Shown here in pieces: positions 1 through 10,984 of a stretch of DNA of 64,000 nt (position 1 is its first letter; every line of letters begins with the position of its first letter). The notes under the pieces were generated by a model. The model was not told the origin of the DNA, made no database searches, and worked only from the letters and a program-made list of their open reading frames with translations. Made by a program: the position numbers and the translations under genes. The stretch is from assembly GCA_964023275.1 (NCBI GenBank), contig OZ029916.1:44956472-45020471 (forward strand), read 5' to 3'. This stretch comes from Norana najaformis (taxonomy: Eukaryota > Annelida > Clitellata > Crassiclitellata > Hormogastridae).

Positions 1-260
1 TCGATGTCAACTGCCGTGGCAGCCTGAAGACGTCGTTAAACACTCGATGGTATTAAATGCTGCTGACAACTTCGCCAACGCCTTCAGTCGGGTAGTGTCA
101 GTCACAAGCCTGGATGAGATTCAGGAAAGATGTTATGACGCAGCGTCGTTAAACAGACACTACAAAGTCACGTGTTAGGCAAAGTCCGTAAAAGTTAAAA
201 GTACGGTTGACGTGAACGGCCCTGACAGTCACAAGATGCGTTTAAACTTTTCATTATACA
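1..260 (+). repeat. Composite repeat family, blocks A, C and D
   Basis: Diverged copies of the window's commonest repeat. A block ending GTCGTTAAAC lies at about 10-42. A stretch resembling the 'gccactgcc...cctggat' C block follows at about 70-170 and ends CAGCGTCGTTAAAC. Another A block with TGACAGTCACAAGATG lies at about 200-250. Assignment rests only on similarity to the other copies in this window. Confidence 0.6.
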
Positions 261-439
261 AACATCGATTAATTTTGCAGGGACGTCAAAAACAAAACGC
301 TAATATTTTCAATTATTCAATAGAGATAATAAACTGACATTTATTCTTGACGTTAATTTTTAGACTAGCACTATATCCTCATCTTTCTATTCAGGCAATT
401 ATCGATTAATTTTTATTTTTTCTCATTGATTAATTGATT

Positions 440-626
440 ACCTGGTTAGCTGTTTAATTAATTAATTGTTTGATTGCTTGCTTGCTTGTTTATTTGAATG
501 AATGAATGAGTGAATGAAGGTACGATGAATGAATGAAGGATTGCTTGATGGCTTGATTACTTATTGCTTGATTGCTCGATTGATAGTGATTGATTGTTTG
601 CTTGATTGTTTGATTGACTGATTGAT

Positions 627-662
<36 letters not shown>

Positions 663-665
663 CGA
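440..665. repeat. TTGA-rich tetranucleotide tract upstream of twist
   Basis: Imperfect TGAT/TTGA/GAATGAAT repeats, becoming pure TTGATTGA at about 620-665. The tract lies 120 bases before the first plausible twist ATG. An open frame runs into it through a TTG codon, but nothing suggests it is translated. Confidence 0.8.
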
Positions 666-786
666 TCGATTGACTGAATTTTATACCCGAGGTGCAAATT
701 ACCTCTCAGGTCAGGATTTACCAGTTGCATCGGAGAATAAAAACTATTTATTTATTGGTTCATTATCAAGTTCGTCTTCGAACGGA

Positions 787-1392
787 ATGAATGCACAGAG
801 TGGTTCAGTTCCGATTCAGTCAAGCGAAACGGTCAAGAACGAAATGCAGAAGGCATCAACGTCGTCACTCAACCGCGACGTGACCACAGACCTCGGCCAC
901 TCTCCCTCGTTTCCCTGCCTTGACCTCCTGCACCCGTCCAACCCTCCACTTCCCCCACAATTCTCTGCGTTTACGGTTCACGCCCAAGACACCGGAAGTC
1001 GACTCGTTCCACCAGCCCTCGTGCCTCAGAACCTCCTGCGGCCCAGTCCGTCCGACTTCACCCTCAGAATTCCTCTGGATTCCGGGTCAGACCAGGACGA
1101 GAACTCGCGGCTGTTGGTCGCCACCAGAGGGCCCGTCAAACGCCCCGATCCCTCAACCGGAAGCGGAAGTCCGAGTAAAAAGTCGCGAAAGAAGGCGATT
1201 GCGAACGTGCAGAACTTCGACGATCTTCAGAGCCAGAGGATCATGGCGAATGTCAGGGAGAGGCAGAGGACTCAGTCACTAAACGAGGCCTTCGCCCACC
1301 TGCGCAAGATCATCCCGACCCTACCCTCGGATAAACTCAGCAAGATCCAGACTCTCAAGCTAGCCACGAGATACATCGATTTCCTTTTCCAG
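787..1392 (+). CDS. twist: twist coding exon 1 (bHLH)
   Basis: Encodes residues 1-202, from MNAQSG to FLFQ. The donor is CAG|GTCAGC at 1393. Without splicing the frame would run 8 codons further into a GACA minisatellite, so the exon end is set by the donor and by homology to helix 2. Confidence 0.93.
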
Positions 1393-2346
1393 GTCAGCAT
1401 AAAACAGGGACACTGACACCCAGACAGACAGACACGGACACCCAAACAGACAGACAAGGACACCCAAACAGACAGACAAGGACACCCAAACAGACAGACA
1501 AGGACACCCAAACAGACAGACAAGGACACCCAAACAGACAGACACGGACACCAAAACAGACAGACAAGGACACCCAAACAGACAGACAAGGACACCCAAA
1601 CAGACAGACACGGACACCCAAACAGACAGACAAGGACACCCAAACAGACGGACACAGAGTCATATATACGAGCAGACAGCCATCGGAGACATCTACACAC
1701 ATGCGCGATACACGATCGGGATATCCACCTAATATGTAGGCAGACATACTGCATTTTGAAGACAGACAGACAGACTAACAAACAAACAGACAGAGATTCC
1801 GTGAGTCAGACAAACAGACATCTCGATAGAAAGACAGACAGACAGACAAATTGACAGACACATTTGACAGACAGGCATATCCACAAATATGCAGATAGGC
1901 ATACTGCATGATGAGGACAGACAGACAGACAAACAGACATACAGACAAACTGAGACACATTTCTATAGGCAGACAGGCCGATCTTGTTAGACAGACAGTC
2001 ATATCCACAGATATGCAGACAGACATATTGCATCAGACAGACAGACAGCAGACAGACAGACAGACAACTTTTATATCACAAGCACACGTAGATACGCAGC
2101 CTCACATACTGTACACCAATTGTTAAAAGAATTCAAAGGGTGAAATGACCGTAAAATTGACCCATCTTGCGCTCTAAAACTTCAAACGATCTTTTGTTTC
2201 GTCTGTAGGTACTACGTAGCGATGACGTAGACACAAAGATGACGTCAAGCTGCGGTTATGTAGCGCATGAGCGACTGAGTTACGCTTTCTCAGTCTGGCG
2301 AATGGAGGGCGCCTGGACGACTACACCGCCCCCTGGTGGTCAGTGA
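787..2346 (+). CDS. twist: Twist bHLH transcription factor, two coding exons
   Basis: Join 787-1392 and 2209-2346, 247 residues. Twist proteins bind E-boxes as dimers in the nucleus and regulate mesoderm and mesenchyme genes. Seen here: a Ser/Pro-rich N-terminal half; a basic stretch (SKKSRKKA, about residues 128-136) that could be a nuclear signal; and a bHLH starting near residue 150 ([20 protein letters not shown]) with the Twist-type loop and helix 2 ([19 protein letters not shown]). The C-terminal WR box [15 protein letters not shown] (224-238) is diagnostic of Twist against Hand, Scleraxis and other bHLH groups. The ATG at 787 is the first in the frame; the open frame extends upstream only through TTGA repeats. 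The phase-0 intron (816 bp, GT-AG) falls exactly after helix 2 (FLFQ). The C-terminal tail after the WR box, TTTPPPGGQ, is unusual. The start could lie in an upstream exon; otherwise the call is secure. Confidence 0.95.
1415..2075. repeat. GACA-rich tandem repeats filling the twist intron
   Basis: At about 1420-1660 there is a 22-base minisatellite containing CACCCAAACAGACAGACA, about 11 copies. It is followed by degenerate CAGACAGACA repeats to about 2075. The array starts about 25 bases after the 5' splice site and occupies most of the 816-base intron. It produces long false reading frames in several frames. Confidence 0.9.
2209..2346 (+). CDS. twist: twist coding exon 2 (WR box and stop)
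   Basis: Acceptor TTTCGTCTGTAG|GT at 2207-2208. The exon reads [11 protein letters not shown], then [15 protein letters not shown] and SVWRMEGAW, then a Pro/Gly tail and TGA. It joins in phase 0 to exon 1, restoring the canonical end of helix 2 (FLFQ-VLRSDD). At 45 residues it is easily missed by ORF finding. Confidence 0.95.
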   Translation, partial: VLRSDDVDTKMTSSCGYVAHERLSYAFSVWRMEGAWTTTPPPGGQ

Positions 2347-2430
2347 AAATAAGACAATGAAAGATCAAAACAATAAGTTATAATAGTTTGAAGAGCTACA
2401 AATACTTTGATAAGTTATATGTTATACTCT

Positions 2431-2436
2431 AATAAA
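2431..2436 (+). promoter_or_regulatory. Candidate twist polyadenylation signal
   Basis: AATAAA 85 bases after the twist stop codon, in AT-rich sequence. It is the first such hexamer downstream. The cleavage site was not verified. Confidence 0.45.
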
Positions 2437-2559
2437 TAACGAATACTTTAATCAGTTGTAAATACTTTTAAAATGTGTCAAATAATTTAAATGTGGACGC
2501 CGAAACCAGAATTTCATGTAATGCTCGGAGTTTTATTTTAAGTAACGAAAAGAAACTGG

Positions 2560-3610
2560 TTTGAGGCGATATGTGGTAACTTACGACGTAATTAACCCAA
2601 CCAGTCACGAGATGTCGCAAACCACTGGAAATGCAAGACTTCCGTTTAAACACCTTTAACACGCGTTCGAACGGAAATATATATTCGCGTTGTCCGTTAG
2701 GGATATGGATGTAAATGTCCAGGAAAACGAAAAATGGTTACCTAAAATAGCCGATATGGGCAGGAAAAATCAAGATGACGAAAAGAGCCAAATGGCCAAT
2801 TAAAATTTTATATATATCAAGTTAAAGGAAAACTATACAAACAAATGAAACAACCAAATAAAGAAGTCAACGCCAAAACCGTCCGCAAGCCAGAAGAATC
2901 CCTATCGCCTGTCTCCCATCTTCACCGAACACCAAGACGAAGAAAAAGCATCAAAAAACGACGAAATATGAACTGAAAATATTAAGACTAAGGAACTAAA
3001 ATTAACAAATGCAAAATATGAACAATAAATTATAACTGACCAAGAACTTGAAAGGCGTCAACGGCCTCAGTAGCCACAAGATGTCGTTAAACTTTGGAAT
3101 TAACAATATTAGCCTTTTCATTTGCATATAACCTAGTAACGGAATGTGCAAGCCAATTTTGTAAGAGTGACCAATCTTGGGACTTTTAAACTCTTTGGTT
3201 AGGTCGACTTCGACGTCCCTGACAGTCACAAGATGTCGCTAAATACTTGGTACGCTGATCTCCGTAGACACCTTAAAAACCCCTTCCAACGGCCATATAT
3301 ATTCATCTCCAGCAACAGGATTCAATGTACTTTAATAGGCAGTGTGAGGTCGACGTTAACGGCCCTTGCAGCCATAAGATGTCGTTAAACGTTGGAAACA
3401 ACTACTCGAAAACCAGTGGAAATTGTAAATTTTTTCCATTCGACGTCAACGGCGTTGGATGCCATATGCTGTGGGTAAACCATGGAACTGAGTCACGAAC
3501 AACTGCTAAGTACATCGCAAGTACTACGGTAATCAGTATTACAATCAACGGCTGTGGAAGCTGTAGACAATCCTCCATAACAATAAACTTTAGGGAGATC
3601 GCGCTGAACA
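2560..3610 (+). repeat. Cluster of diverged A and B repeat blocks
   Basis: A blocks (xAGATGTCGTTAAAC or the like) occur at about 2600, 3070, 3220, 3375 and 3440. B blocks (GACACCTTxAAAA...ATATATAT) occur at about 2640-2690 and 3265-3310. Short open frames here, including 3325-3618, are made of repeat sequence and show no protein similarity I recognise. Confidence 0.6.
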
Positions 3611-3619
3611 AGACGTAGG

Positions 3620-4300
3620 CCTATGAAGAAATTTCCATGCAAGTTTGATATCATCGTTTTGCGTATTTTAAACGACTACTAATAAAAATAATAACTTTTG
3701 TTTCTTCGATAACTATACCTATTAATTAGTTTGTTTAATTGTTCATTAACTATGCGTTCATTGGGTCTCGTTTGTCTCATTATGTTTTATTAGGCCTATT
3801 CATAGCATCTTTTAGTATGCCAGTGTCTTCGTTTGCTAGGCCTAATAATGCCTTGTTTATTCTTCATTAGGCCTATATTTATTTTAATTTTATCAATAAG
3901 TTTAAATAATTTTCTTTAATAAGTTTGAACTTTCTTGTTACTTTTGAATAATTTTAGATGAAAAATGTGTAATTAATTTTAATAGAGGAAATAACATACC
4001 TTTTATTAGATTTATTATTTCGGTTTATTAGGACTACTGATAGTTTTTGTGTATTGTGTTGTTAATGATTCAGTTTACGCCTTTTATAATGACTTTCGAT
4101 TAGGCTGATAATGTGGGTGCCTAATCAATAATTAGAAATCTACCTTCTTTTTATTTTCACTTTCCTTTGGTTATTTCACCCTCCCCTCTAATTTTATTCT
4201 CCTCTTCTTCCTGCTGTCATTTCTATTTTAAAATCCTTTTCGCTTCTCCATGTCACCCTATTTCTATTCCTCCTCCACTGGAATATGCAGTCCCACAAAC
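3620..4300. other. AT-rich spacer, no gene seen
   Basis: AT-rich sequence with several GGCCTA words (about 3790-3870) and a pyrimidine-rich stretch at 4150-4270. I see no exon, RNA gene or recognisable element. Confidence 0.5.
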
Positions 4301-4306
4301 TGCACT

Positions 4307-4500
4307 CACTAGTCGTAATCGTAATCGTAATCGTAATCTCGAGATTTCTACAGCGCCCAACGAAAGCTAAGTCGCGGGAACCAGCTTATCACATGCGCTC
4401 AGTCAAAACAAAATCGATAGGCAAGGTGGGCTCGAGTCGAGGTCAAGATCCAAGAGTCAGGCAGGCAGGCAGTCAGGCGGCTAAGGTGGGTGGTGTTTGG
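4307..4500 (-). mobile_element. SINE-like repeat with ATTACG tail
   Basis: On the - strand it reads ...GACTCTTGGATCTTGAC..., TTTTGTTTTGACTGAGCGC, ...GGCGCTGTAGAAATCTCGAG, then (ATTACG)n. The + strand shows CGTAATCGTAATCG at 4313-4335. At least ten copies of this family occur in the window. The short length and variable terminal tail suggest a retroposed element. I found no clear A/B box in this part. Confidence 0.65.
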
Positions 4501-4559
4501 AATCGAATCTGCAAGATCACTACACTGGCTGTTTATCAACCGCGGAATTCAGTATGTCT

Positions 4560-4712
4560 GTCTCGACTCTTAGATGTTCTTGCATGCTGTCCGAAGCTTT
4601 GATATTCGCTGCCCAGTTTTCTCCTTTCTTTAAAACCATTCAGGTCTAAACTTAAGACTCATCTGTTCCACCTTGTTTACCAAGCGCAGCTTGAAATCCG
4701 AATTCTCTGACG
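4560..4712 (+). mobile_element. L2/CR1-like LINE 3' coding remnant
   Basis: One frame reads SPSLKPFRSKLKTHLFHLVY, the typical final segment of L2/CR1-type reverse transcriptase ORFs (F-K-S-x-L-K-T-H-L-F). Only this C-terminal stub is present; no catalytic domain remains. Confidence 0.6.
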
Positions 4713-5160
4713 TCATGGATTTCGACCGAACTCTGCAACGGATTATGATTGCGAACTATAATTTCTCTAAAAGCTACCATCAGTTGATGTCGTTTGCCTA
4801 TTCTAATAACGACCCAATAGAGAATTCATCAGAATGAAAAACTACTCTACTAAAAATCAAATCACATTCAAAAATTTTGAATGCAGTCTAAACACCGCTT
4901 TAAAAAGCCTCGATATTATATTTAGTTTTGCAGAGTTAGATTTAACTGATTATCGCAGATAGAACGGGGCATCTAGCGAATGAGAAGAACTGTCTTATTA
5001 CTGCAGACTACATACTGTAAGGTCAGATAAGGTTAAGTAAAAAAGTGGGCATCAACAAAGCGCCTCTAAACGGTCGAAAGCGCAATGTGTCTTAGACACC
5101 TTTAAATCTCTCTTCACATATTCAACCACAAATTTGACACTTAATTCTGTACTACTGCGT
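4713..5160. other. Spacer, no gene seen
   Basis: Low-complexity-poor, AT-rich sequence. A possible B-like fragment (GACACCTTTAAA) lies near 5095. Nothing else is recognised. Confidence 0.4.
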
Positions 5161-6060
5161 AGAATAAGGTCGATGTCAATGACTTTGGCAGCCAAAAGAT
5201 GTCGTTGAACAATGTAAACTACTCTGCTTATGAGTGAAAACTGTAAATTTTTTTAGCTAGCGACATCAACGGCCTTTGATGCCATAAATTGTCGTTAAAC
5301 TGGAATCTACTGGAAACTACTACTAATCGCCACTTACAACTACGCCACTGCCTTTAGTTGGGTGGTACCAGTCCGAAGGAGGGCGAAGTTAATAATCTTT
5401 GTTATGACACAGCGTCTTTTAACAGAAACCACACACACATATACACACACACACACACACACTCATCAGTTGCAGAAGTTCCTGCTGAATGAAGAGTAAA
5501 ATACTAAATGATCGCCGTCAACCGTTAACAGCCACAAGATGTCGTTAAACTATGGAAACTGCTACTAATCGCTAGTTTGCTGAAATTAGGCCTTATTCTA
5601 CCGTTGTGTAGGATGTGTTCGGCGTCAGTGGCCCAATCAATGCCGTTAAACATTTAATAATGCAATGCTCTCCTTAGACACCTTTAAAAGGCTTTCCACT
5701 GACTCTACAAATGCGTCACTTGCGTTTTAAAAACTGTGTAACTCCACCACTGCCTTGTTTGGGGGTAGTGCCAGTCCCAAGCCTGGATAAAGGAGGAGGG
5801 CGACGGCAACAGCCTTTTATGCCATAAGCTGTCGTTAAATTGAGGAACTAACTAACTAGTTATTAGTCAGGTTAATATTGTCTGAGGTATGGTGAGGTCT
5901 TCACATAAACGGCTGTGGTAGCCACAGGATGTCATTCAACTACGGAAACAAACCCCGGGTACGAACTGCGACAATGATTAAGGTAAGACGAAGTTGAAGT
6001 CAGAGGCCCTGACAGCCACTAGATGTCGTTGAAAACTGAACGTGTGGCGTCCACACGCTC
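5160..6060 (+). repeat. Cluster of composite repeat blocks A, B, C, D
   Basis: A blocks lie at about 5165-5210, 5265-5300, 5515-5555, 5910-5945 and 5995-6030. B is at about 5660-5740. C (ACTGCCTT...CCTGGATAAAGGAGGAGGGCGACG) is at about 5745-5850, and a D-type end (GACACAGCGTC) at about 5410. A (CA)n tract lies at 5425-5462. Confidence 0.65.
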
Positions 6061-6705
6061 TTCGAGGCTTAAGTTTTAGACTCGAAGGCAACCGCTAAAC
6101 GTGATCGGTGCCTCGTGGTTTTACTTATAAGAGACTCTATCTAAACAAACTAATTTAGTTCATCGATGAAACATATGGCATTTTAAACCATTGCTAGGGT
6201 CTTATTTAAAGGTAGGGTTGTGACGTACCGCCACAAGGCTAGACGCATATGATTTATAAATAATAATATGTTTATTTAAATAATTCCATGATCATACAAT
6301 AGTACAAAAAATTTAGGTTGTTCTGTTCGCTTTAGTTTATTTCTATTATTTTTTCATGTATGTATTAATTCGATTTAATATAATTAAGGCCCTATTTCGT
6401 TTCAGCTCCCTTTGCCCGCTATCTAATAATCTCCCAAGCATAATCGGAAGAAAAGAGGAGCCGGTTTCGTTTTAGGTCTAGGGCATCCGATGCTTCAATT
6501 AGTGGTTCCATACGTGTGAAAGGCCGTCGAAAGTCCCAAGGATCCGATTTCAAGGTACGGGCCCACCCTGTTGCCAGGTCGAGAGAAGGACCGATTCTAG
6601 ATAGCAAGACGAAAACAGAAACTACCTACCTAGCTGCCATGTTCGAGCGGGGCTAGTACGAAGCCTGGATAAAGGAAGAGGGCGACGCTAATCCGCTTTG
6701 ATTAT
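6060..6705. other. Spacer with a short antisense open frame, no gene called
   Basis: Mixed sequence with an AT-rich middle (6240-6400). A 62-codon antisense frame at 6419-6607 has no recognisable similarity. The CCTGGATAAAGGAAGAGGGCGACG tail of a C block sits at about 6661-6690. Confidence 0.4.
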
Positions 6706-6865
6706 TACAATCGTAATCGTATCGTAATTCCAAGATTTCTACAGCGCCCAATGAAAGCCGCGCCGCGGGGACCAGCTTATTCACATGCACTCAGTCAAAA
6801 CAAAATCGATAGGCAAAAGGGTTTGGTTCCGGGTCAAGATCCAAGAGTCAGGCAGAGAGACAAGG
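6705..6865 (-). mobile_element. SINE-like repeat with ATTACG tail
   Basis: Second copy of the family at 4307-4500. It has the same order on the - strand: AGAGTCTTGGATC-like motif, TTTTGTTTTGACTGAGTGC, GGGCGCTGTAGAAATCTTGG, then an ATTACGAT tail. Confidence 0.65.
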
Positions 6866-7124
6866 CGTCGGTAAACAAATATTTCCTACCTAATTGCGAT
6901 TAACAGGAGCCAACTTCGAAATTGCAAAGACTCCTCACACACCCAAAAACAACGAAAGTACCAGACAAGAAAAGAAAGAAATGAAAATCCAGAAAGACAG
7001 AATGAAAAATACAACTAAACATGAAAACTGCAAAGAAAACTTATAATCAACTGGCACCAACTACCTTTGATGTCATAAGCTTGTTAACGGTTATACCTTG
7101 GACATGACTGCAAGTGATATTAAT

Positions 7125-7592
7125 AGGTAAGACCGACGTCAACGGCCTAGGCAGCCATAAGACGTCGTTAAACATTAGACACCTTTAAAAAGCTCTTGAA
7201 CCCTGCTATATGCTTGTCAACTCGGTTTACATAAATTAACAACTCCGCCACTGCCTTGTTTGGGGGTAGTGCCAGTCCCAAGCCTGGATAAAGGAGGAGG
7301 GCGACGGCAACGGCCTTTGATGCCATAAGCTGTCGTTAAACTGAGAAACTACATAAATTAACAACTCCGCCACTGCCTTGTTTGGGGGTAGTGCCAGTCC
7401 CAAGCCTGGATAAAGGAGGAGGGCGACGGCAACGGCCTTTGATGTCATAAGCTGTCGTTAAACTGAGGAACTACATAAATTAACTCCGCCACTGCCTTGT
7501 TTGGGGGTAGTGCCAGTCCCAAGCCTAGATAAAGGAGGAGGGCGACGGCAACGGTCTTTGATGCCATAAGCTGTCGTTAAACTGAGGAACTA
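7125..7592 (+). repeat. A-B block followed by a three-copy C-A tandem array
   Basis: After an A-B unit (7130-7230), three nearly identical units of about 118 bases follow (about 7238, 7356 and 7476). Each contains CTCCGCCACTGCCTTGTTTG, CCTGGATAAAGGAGGAGGG and a terminal GCTGTCGTTAAACTGAGGAA. Their near identity points to recent local duplication. Confidence 0.85.
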
Positions 7593-7689
7593 CTTCATAA
7601 ATTTCTTTTATTTATTTTGATAGCAAGACGAAGGAACTAAAAGCATTAACAGAAACTTATGAACAATTCTTATTTACCTAAATAAGAAT

Positions 7690-7945
7690 TTTAAAGACGT
7701 CAACGGCCACTATAGCCATAAGATGTCGTTAAACTTTGGAAATAATAATAATAATTTTAATTAAAAAGCGCTATCCTGTTTTCCGGGATAAGGTCAACCT
7801 CAACGGCCCTTGCAGCCATAAGAAGGCATTAAACATCGGAAACTACAAGTTAATGCGGTATTACGGCTAACAGTGACAACTGTTCTAAAAATTTTCTACC
7901 GACGTCAACGGCCTTTGATGCCATAAGATGTCGTTAAAACTGTGG
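7690..7945 (+). repeat. Three A blocks
   Basis: GTCAACGGCC...CATAAGATGTCGTTAAAC-type copies at about 7698-7733, 7796-7832 and 7902-7937. Confidence 0.6.
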
Positions 7946-8099
7946 GAATGAATCTTTGCACGTAGTCGATTGCTGATGTATCATATTCGGAATGGAGCAT
8001 TATATTAAGAATATTACTTTTGGAAACCATATCTCTTCTGGGCTGGGCGCCTCTTTTACTTCGAAATTACAATCTGTTCTTAATGCTTCTGATCAGTGG

Positions 8100-8654
8100 C
8101 GTCCGAAGTATGGCCATATTTTCCAGGGCCGTTTTAAGGTTGTCGTAAGCCCTAATCACTTTCACATTCGTAGCCCCCTCCCCCAAAAAACTGTGGCTGA
8201 AATGATTAGCGCACAGGTAGAGGATAAGCTGGTGACAAGTTTTCCAAATGTAAATATTGCTTTTCGAATCTATCTTTCCATTTTAGAACAAGTTCTGAAG
8301 ATGAACGCTCCTTTTCAAAACTCAAACTTATCAAAAATTATCTACGGTCAACGATAGAACAAGAACGACTATCTTCCCTTGCACTACTTTCAATTGAAAA
8401 CGACTTAATGCGGGAAATGACATTATAGGACATTATATGTGATTTTGCTAGTGCAAAGAGCCGCAAAGTTAACACAATGTAACATAGCTTAACTTAAACT
8501 GTTCCAGTACAAACTTTAAGGTTATTAATTTCCATTTCCTATTTTCGGGTCAATCAATAAATTTATTTTTTTCGATATCTCATTTTTAACTTTCGTAGGC
8601 CCCTATAAAATTCGTAGGTCCTAAGCACAGTGCCTAATGGATAAGACGGCCCTG
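8100..8654 (+). pseudogene. Broken hAT transposase C-terminus with terminal repeat
   Basis: One frame gives SFPNVNIAFRIYLSI (from about 8238). After a frameshift another frame gives ERSFSKLKLIKNYLRST and ERLSSLALLSIEND up to a stop at 8428. This is the hAT-family dimerisation region as found in ZMYM-like hAT transposases. The end at 8632-8654 reads, on the - strand, CAGGGCCGTCTTATCCATTA, which looks like a hAT terminal inverted repeat. The frameshift and the missing catalytic region make it a dead remnant. The 5' end was not located. Confidence 0.75.
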
Positions 8655-8879
8655 CATATTTCCGTCTATATGCGGGACACTATGCATTAGCTACCGATAT
8701 CTCAACGCATCGAATTTAAGGTCTTAATTTTTATGCGATAATTGCCCCATTCTATCCGAGGTCGTTTTGTTCCTATGCTTCGTCTATTTCTGGTCGTAGC
8801 TCCCTCTGTTCGGCCGCTCATGGTGCCCTTGTTGTCCCTCGGGCTCGAACCAGCGGATTATATTCTATCGAGGATTATA

Positions 8880-9000
8880 TTCTATCTGAGGTCGAAGTCA
8901 ACATGGTTGGCAGAATCAATGTATCGATAAATATTGGACAATACACGCTGTCCTTAAACACCTTTAAAACGCTTTCCATGTATGCTACATATAAAACAAC
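8880..9000 (+). repeat. A-B composite repeat block
   Basis: Contains AGGTCGAAGTCAACATGG and CACCTTTAAAACGCTTTCCA. A nearly identical copy lies at 10855-10980, so these two were duplicated recently. Confidence 0.7.
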
Positions 9001-9004
9001 GGCG

Positions 9005-9260
9005 TTTTAGAAGCTTTGCTTTCGTTAGTCCTGAATTCTGGAACAACCTTCCTTACAAGACTTGAAATGAGCTAATCAGCCTGTCACTTTCTTGCTCCGC
9101 AAGCGATTGAAATCAGTTCTGTTTGACCGAGGATCTTTCTGACTGGTCGGAAGCGCTACTGATAAGTTTTTGTTCTCGTAGTTGCGCTTTACAAATCCTA
9201 ATTTATTTTATGTGATGTTATGTTATTTTATGTTATGTTATGTTATTCAGCAATCGAGGA
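9005..9260 (+). mobile_element. L2/CR1-like LINE 3' end
   Basis: A decayed frame reads FAFVSPEFWNNLP, similar to the 'A..LWNSLP' motif near the end of L2/CR1 ORF2. It is followed by a 3' end containing GCGCTTTACAAATCC and a (TTATG)n tail at about 9210-9245. Confidence 0.55.
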
Positions 9261-9825
9261 TTGTGTTCTACCGAGGATTATGTTCTATATTATTATTATT
9301 ATTATTGCTATTGTGATCATTATTATAATAGGCGTCAGAAACGACTTCCATTATTATTATTATTATTGTACTCATCGACTGCGTTTAATCCTGGAGTGGT
9401 CTGATTTTTGATGACGAGTTTGTCTTTAAGTTAAAGCCAATTTGAAGGACACGCCCTTTAGCGGGAAATATATTATTGTTGATTCACACATTAAAAATCC
9501 ATCTCGAAATAAATCCATTGACAGAACTGGAATAAATCAAAATCCGATTGGTGCGATTTTCTCGCCCTGAAGGAGTGGGAAATGCCTCGCACCAAAGTCA
9601 TAGGTCTAAAACTGGCCATCTTTCTTTGCCATACGACTGCGAATGATGAGAGCTCGTACAATGAAGCCCACGACACAAGGGTTGACGAGGACACATCATC
9701 ATAGGCCGATAGCAACGCTCAACTGAAACGACTACTAACGACTACTACTATAAAAGAAGAAGTTCCTGAGAAAACCGAATACAACAGAATTACAGCCCAG
9801 CGCAAAAAGAAGGCAAAGTGGACCT

Positions 9826-10095
9826 TCTCATTATGGAAAGAATGCTTAATAGCTGTCTTCAATGGTTTCTGGAAAACGAAATTTATTAACTACCAATCAA
9901 ACAGCGTTTAGAAAACATTAAAGTACCTTGAATCACATTTTACGGGATACGATCTTTAAGAAATTTATGAATAGGGAAAGTGTTTTGGCGGTATTCATCG
10001 ATTTTGAGGAGGCTTAAGACATGCTTTCCGTACCTACACTTTTATGGAAACTGAAAGATCTGGGTGTTGTAGGAAATACCTATAACTGAAAAAAT
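9826..10095 (+). pseudogene. Decayed non-LTR reverse transcriptase fragment
   Basis: Scattered frames read QWFLENEI, then ESVLAVFIDFEEA, a stop, and DMLSVPTLLWKLKDLG. This matches the RT motif in which an aliphatic-F-x-D-F/L-x-x-A-[FY]-D is followed by LLxKLxxLG. Several stops and frame changes show it is dead. The following YxDD region is not recognised. Confidence 0.65.
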
Positions 10096-10289
10096 GAAAG
10101 TCGGGGCGGAGTTATCGGAAAATATGTTCAGCAATATTTTTCAACTATTATAATAGCGACGCTATATAAGTTATCAGATTAAAATAAATACTTTAGTAAA
10201 GATTGATTCATTTCAAGTCTATGTAACCTACTCTGAATTCAGTCTGTACATCGGTTTAGATCGACTCGATATTATATTTATTTTACAAA

Positions 10290-10680
10290 CTGTGCCTAAT
10301 TACATACAAGGCTCTTAATGGTCTTCTACCAGACTATATATCCGACTTCTGTATTCGAACAGCCGACAACCAGAACACATATCAGCTACGGTCCTCATCG
10401 AGGAATCAACTGCATGTCCCGCGTTCTTCCACGAAGTTTGGGGAACGTTCCTTCACTGTCGCCGGACCCACTGCGTGGAACAGTCTTCCTGAGAATGTGA
10501 CGAATGCCCCATCGCTGGACACATTCAAGTCACGACTCAAGACACATCTTTTTAGGATATCTTATGACTGCAGTTGATTTTTGAACCCTTGTACAGCGCC
10601 CTTTTCTTCGGCCTCGGCTGTGCTACGGCGCTATATAAATTGTCTTATTATTATTATTATTATTATTATTTACAGGGTTA
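10290..10680 (+). mobile_element. L2/CR1-like LINE 3' end with ATT tail
   Basis: A continuous frame ends GPTAWNSLPENVTNAPSLD, TFKSRLKTHLFRISYDCS and TGA at 10575-10577. The short 3' UTR contains GTGCTACGGCGCTATATAAA and an (ATT)n tail at about 10648-10673. A second copy of the same subfamily lies at 62410-62680. Confidence 0.8.
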
Positions 10681-10734
10681 TACTTTTATGATAATCGTGT
10701 AATTAAATGGCCATCTAGCGAATGAGAAGGACTG

Positions 10735-10980
10735 TCTTATTATTCCTGTGGATAAGCGGGTTCCCACGACTTAGCTTTCGTAGGGGGCTGTAGAAACCTC
10801 GAGATTACGATTAAGATTACGATTATTACAGCAGGCTATACTGCAGGGTTAGATAAGGTCGAAGTCAACATGGTTGGCAGAATCAATGTATCGATAAATG
10901 TTGGACAATACACGCTGTCCTTAAACACCTTTAAAACGCTTTCCACGTATGCTACATATAAAACAACGGCGTTTAAGCCA
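10735..10980 (+). repeat. SINE-like 3' end followed by an A-B block
   Basis: 10740-10840 carries AAGCGGGTTCCCACGACTTA, a GGGCTGTAGAAACCTCGAG-type end and ATTACGATTAAG tails. 10855-10980 is the A-B block closely matching 8880-9000. Confidence 0.65.
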
Positions 10981-10984
10981 CAAT

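Noticed and set aside
658..786. Extension of twist upstream to 658
   Set aside because: It would start at a TTG codon within a TTGA microsatellite. The first ATG in frame is at 787.
1272..1781. Antisense Cys/Leu/Ser-rich frames over the twist intron
   Set aside because: Translation of the GACA minisatellite. The + strand twist exons explain the ends.
7236..7448. Repeated peptide [16 protein letters not shown] in several short antisense frames
   Set aside because: It is the reverse-strand reading of the C block and recurs wherever that repeat occurs.
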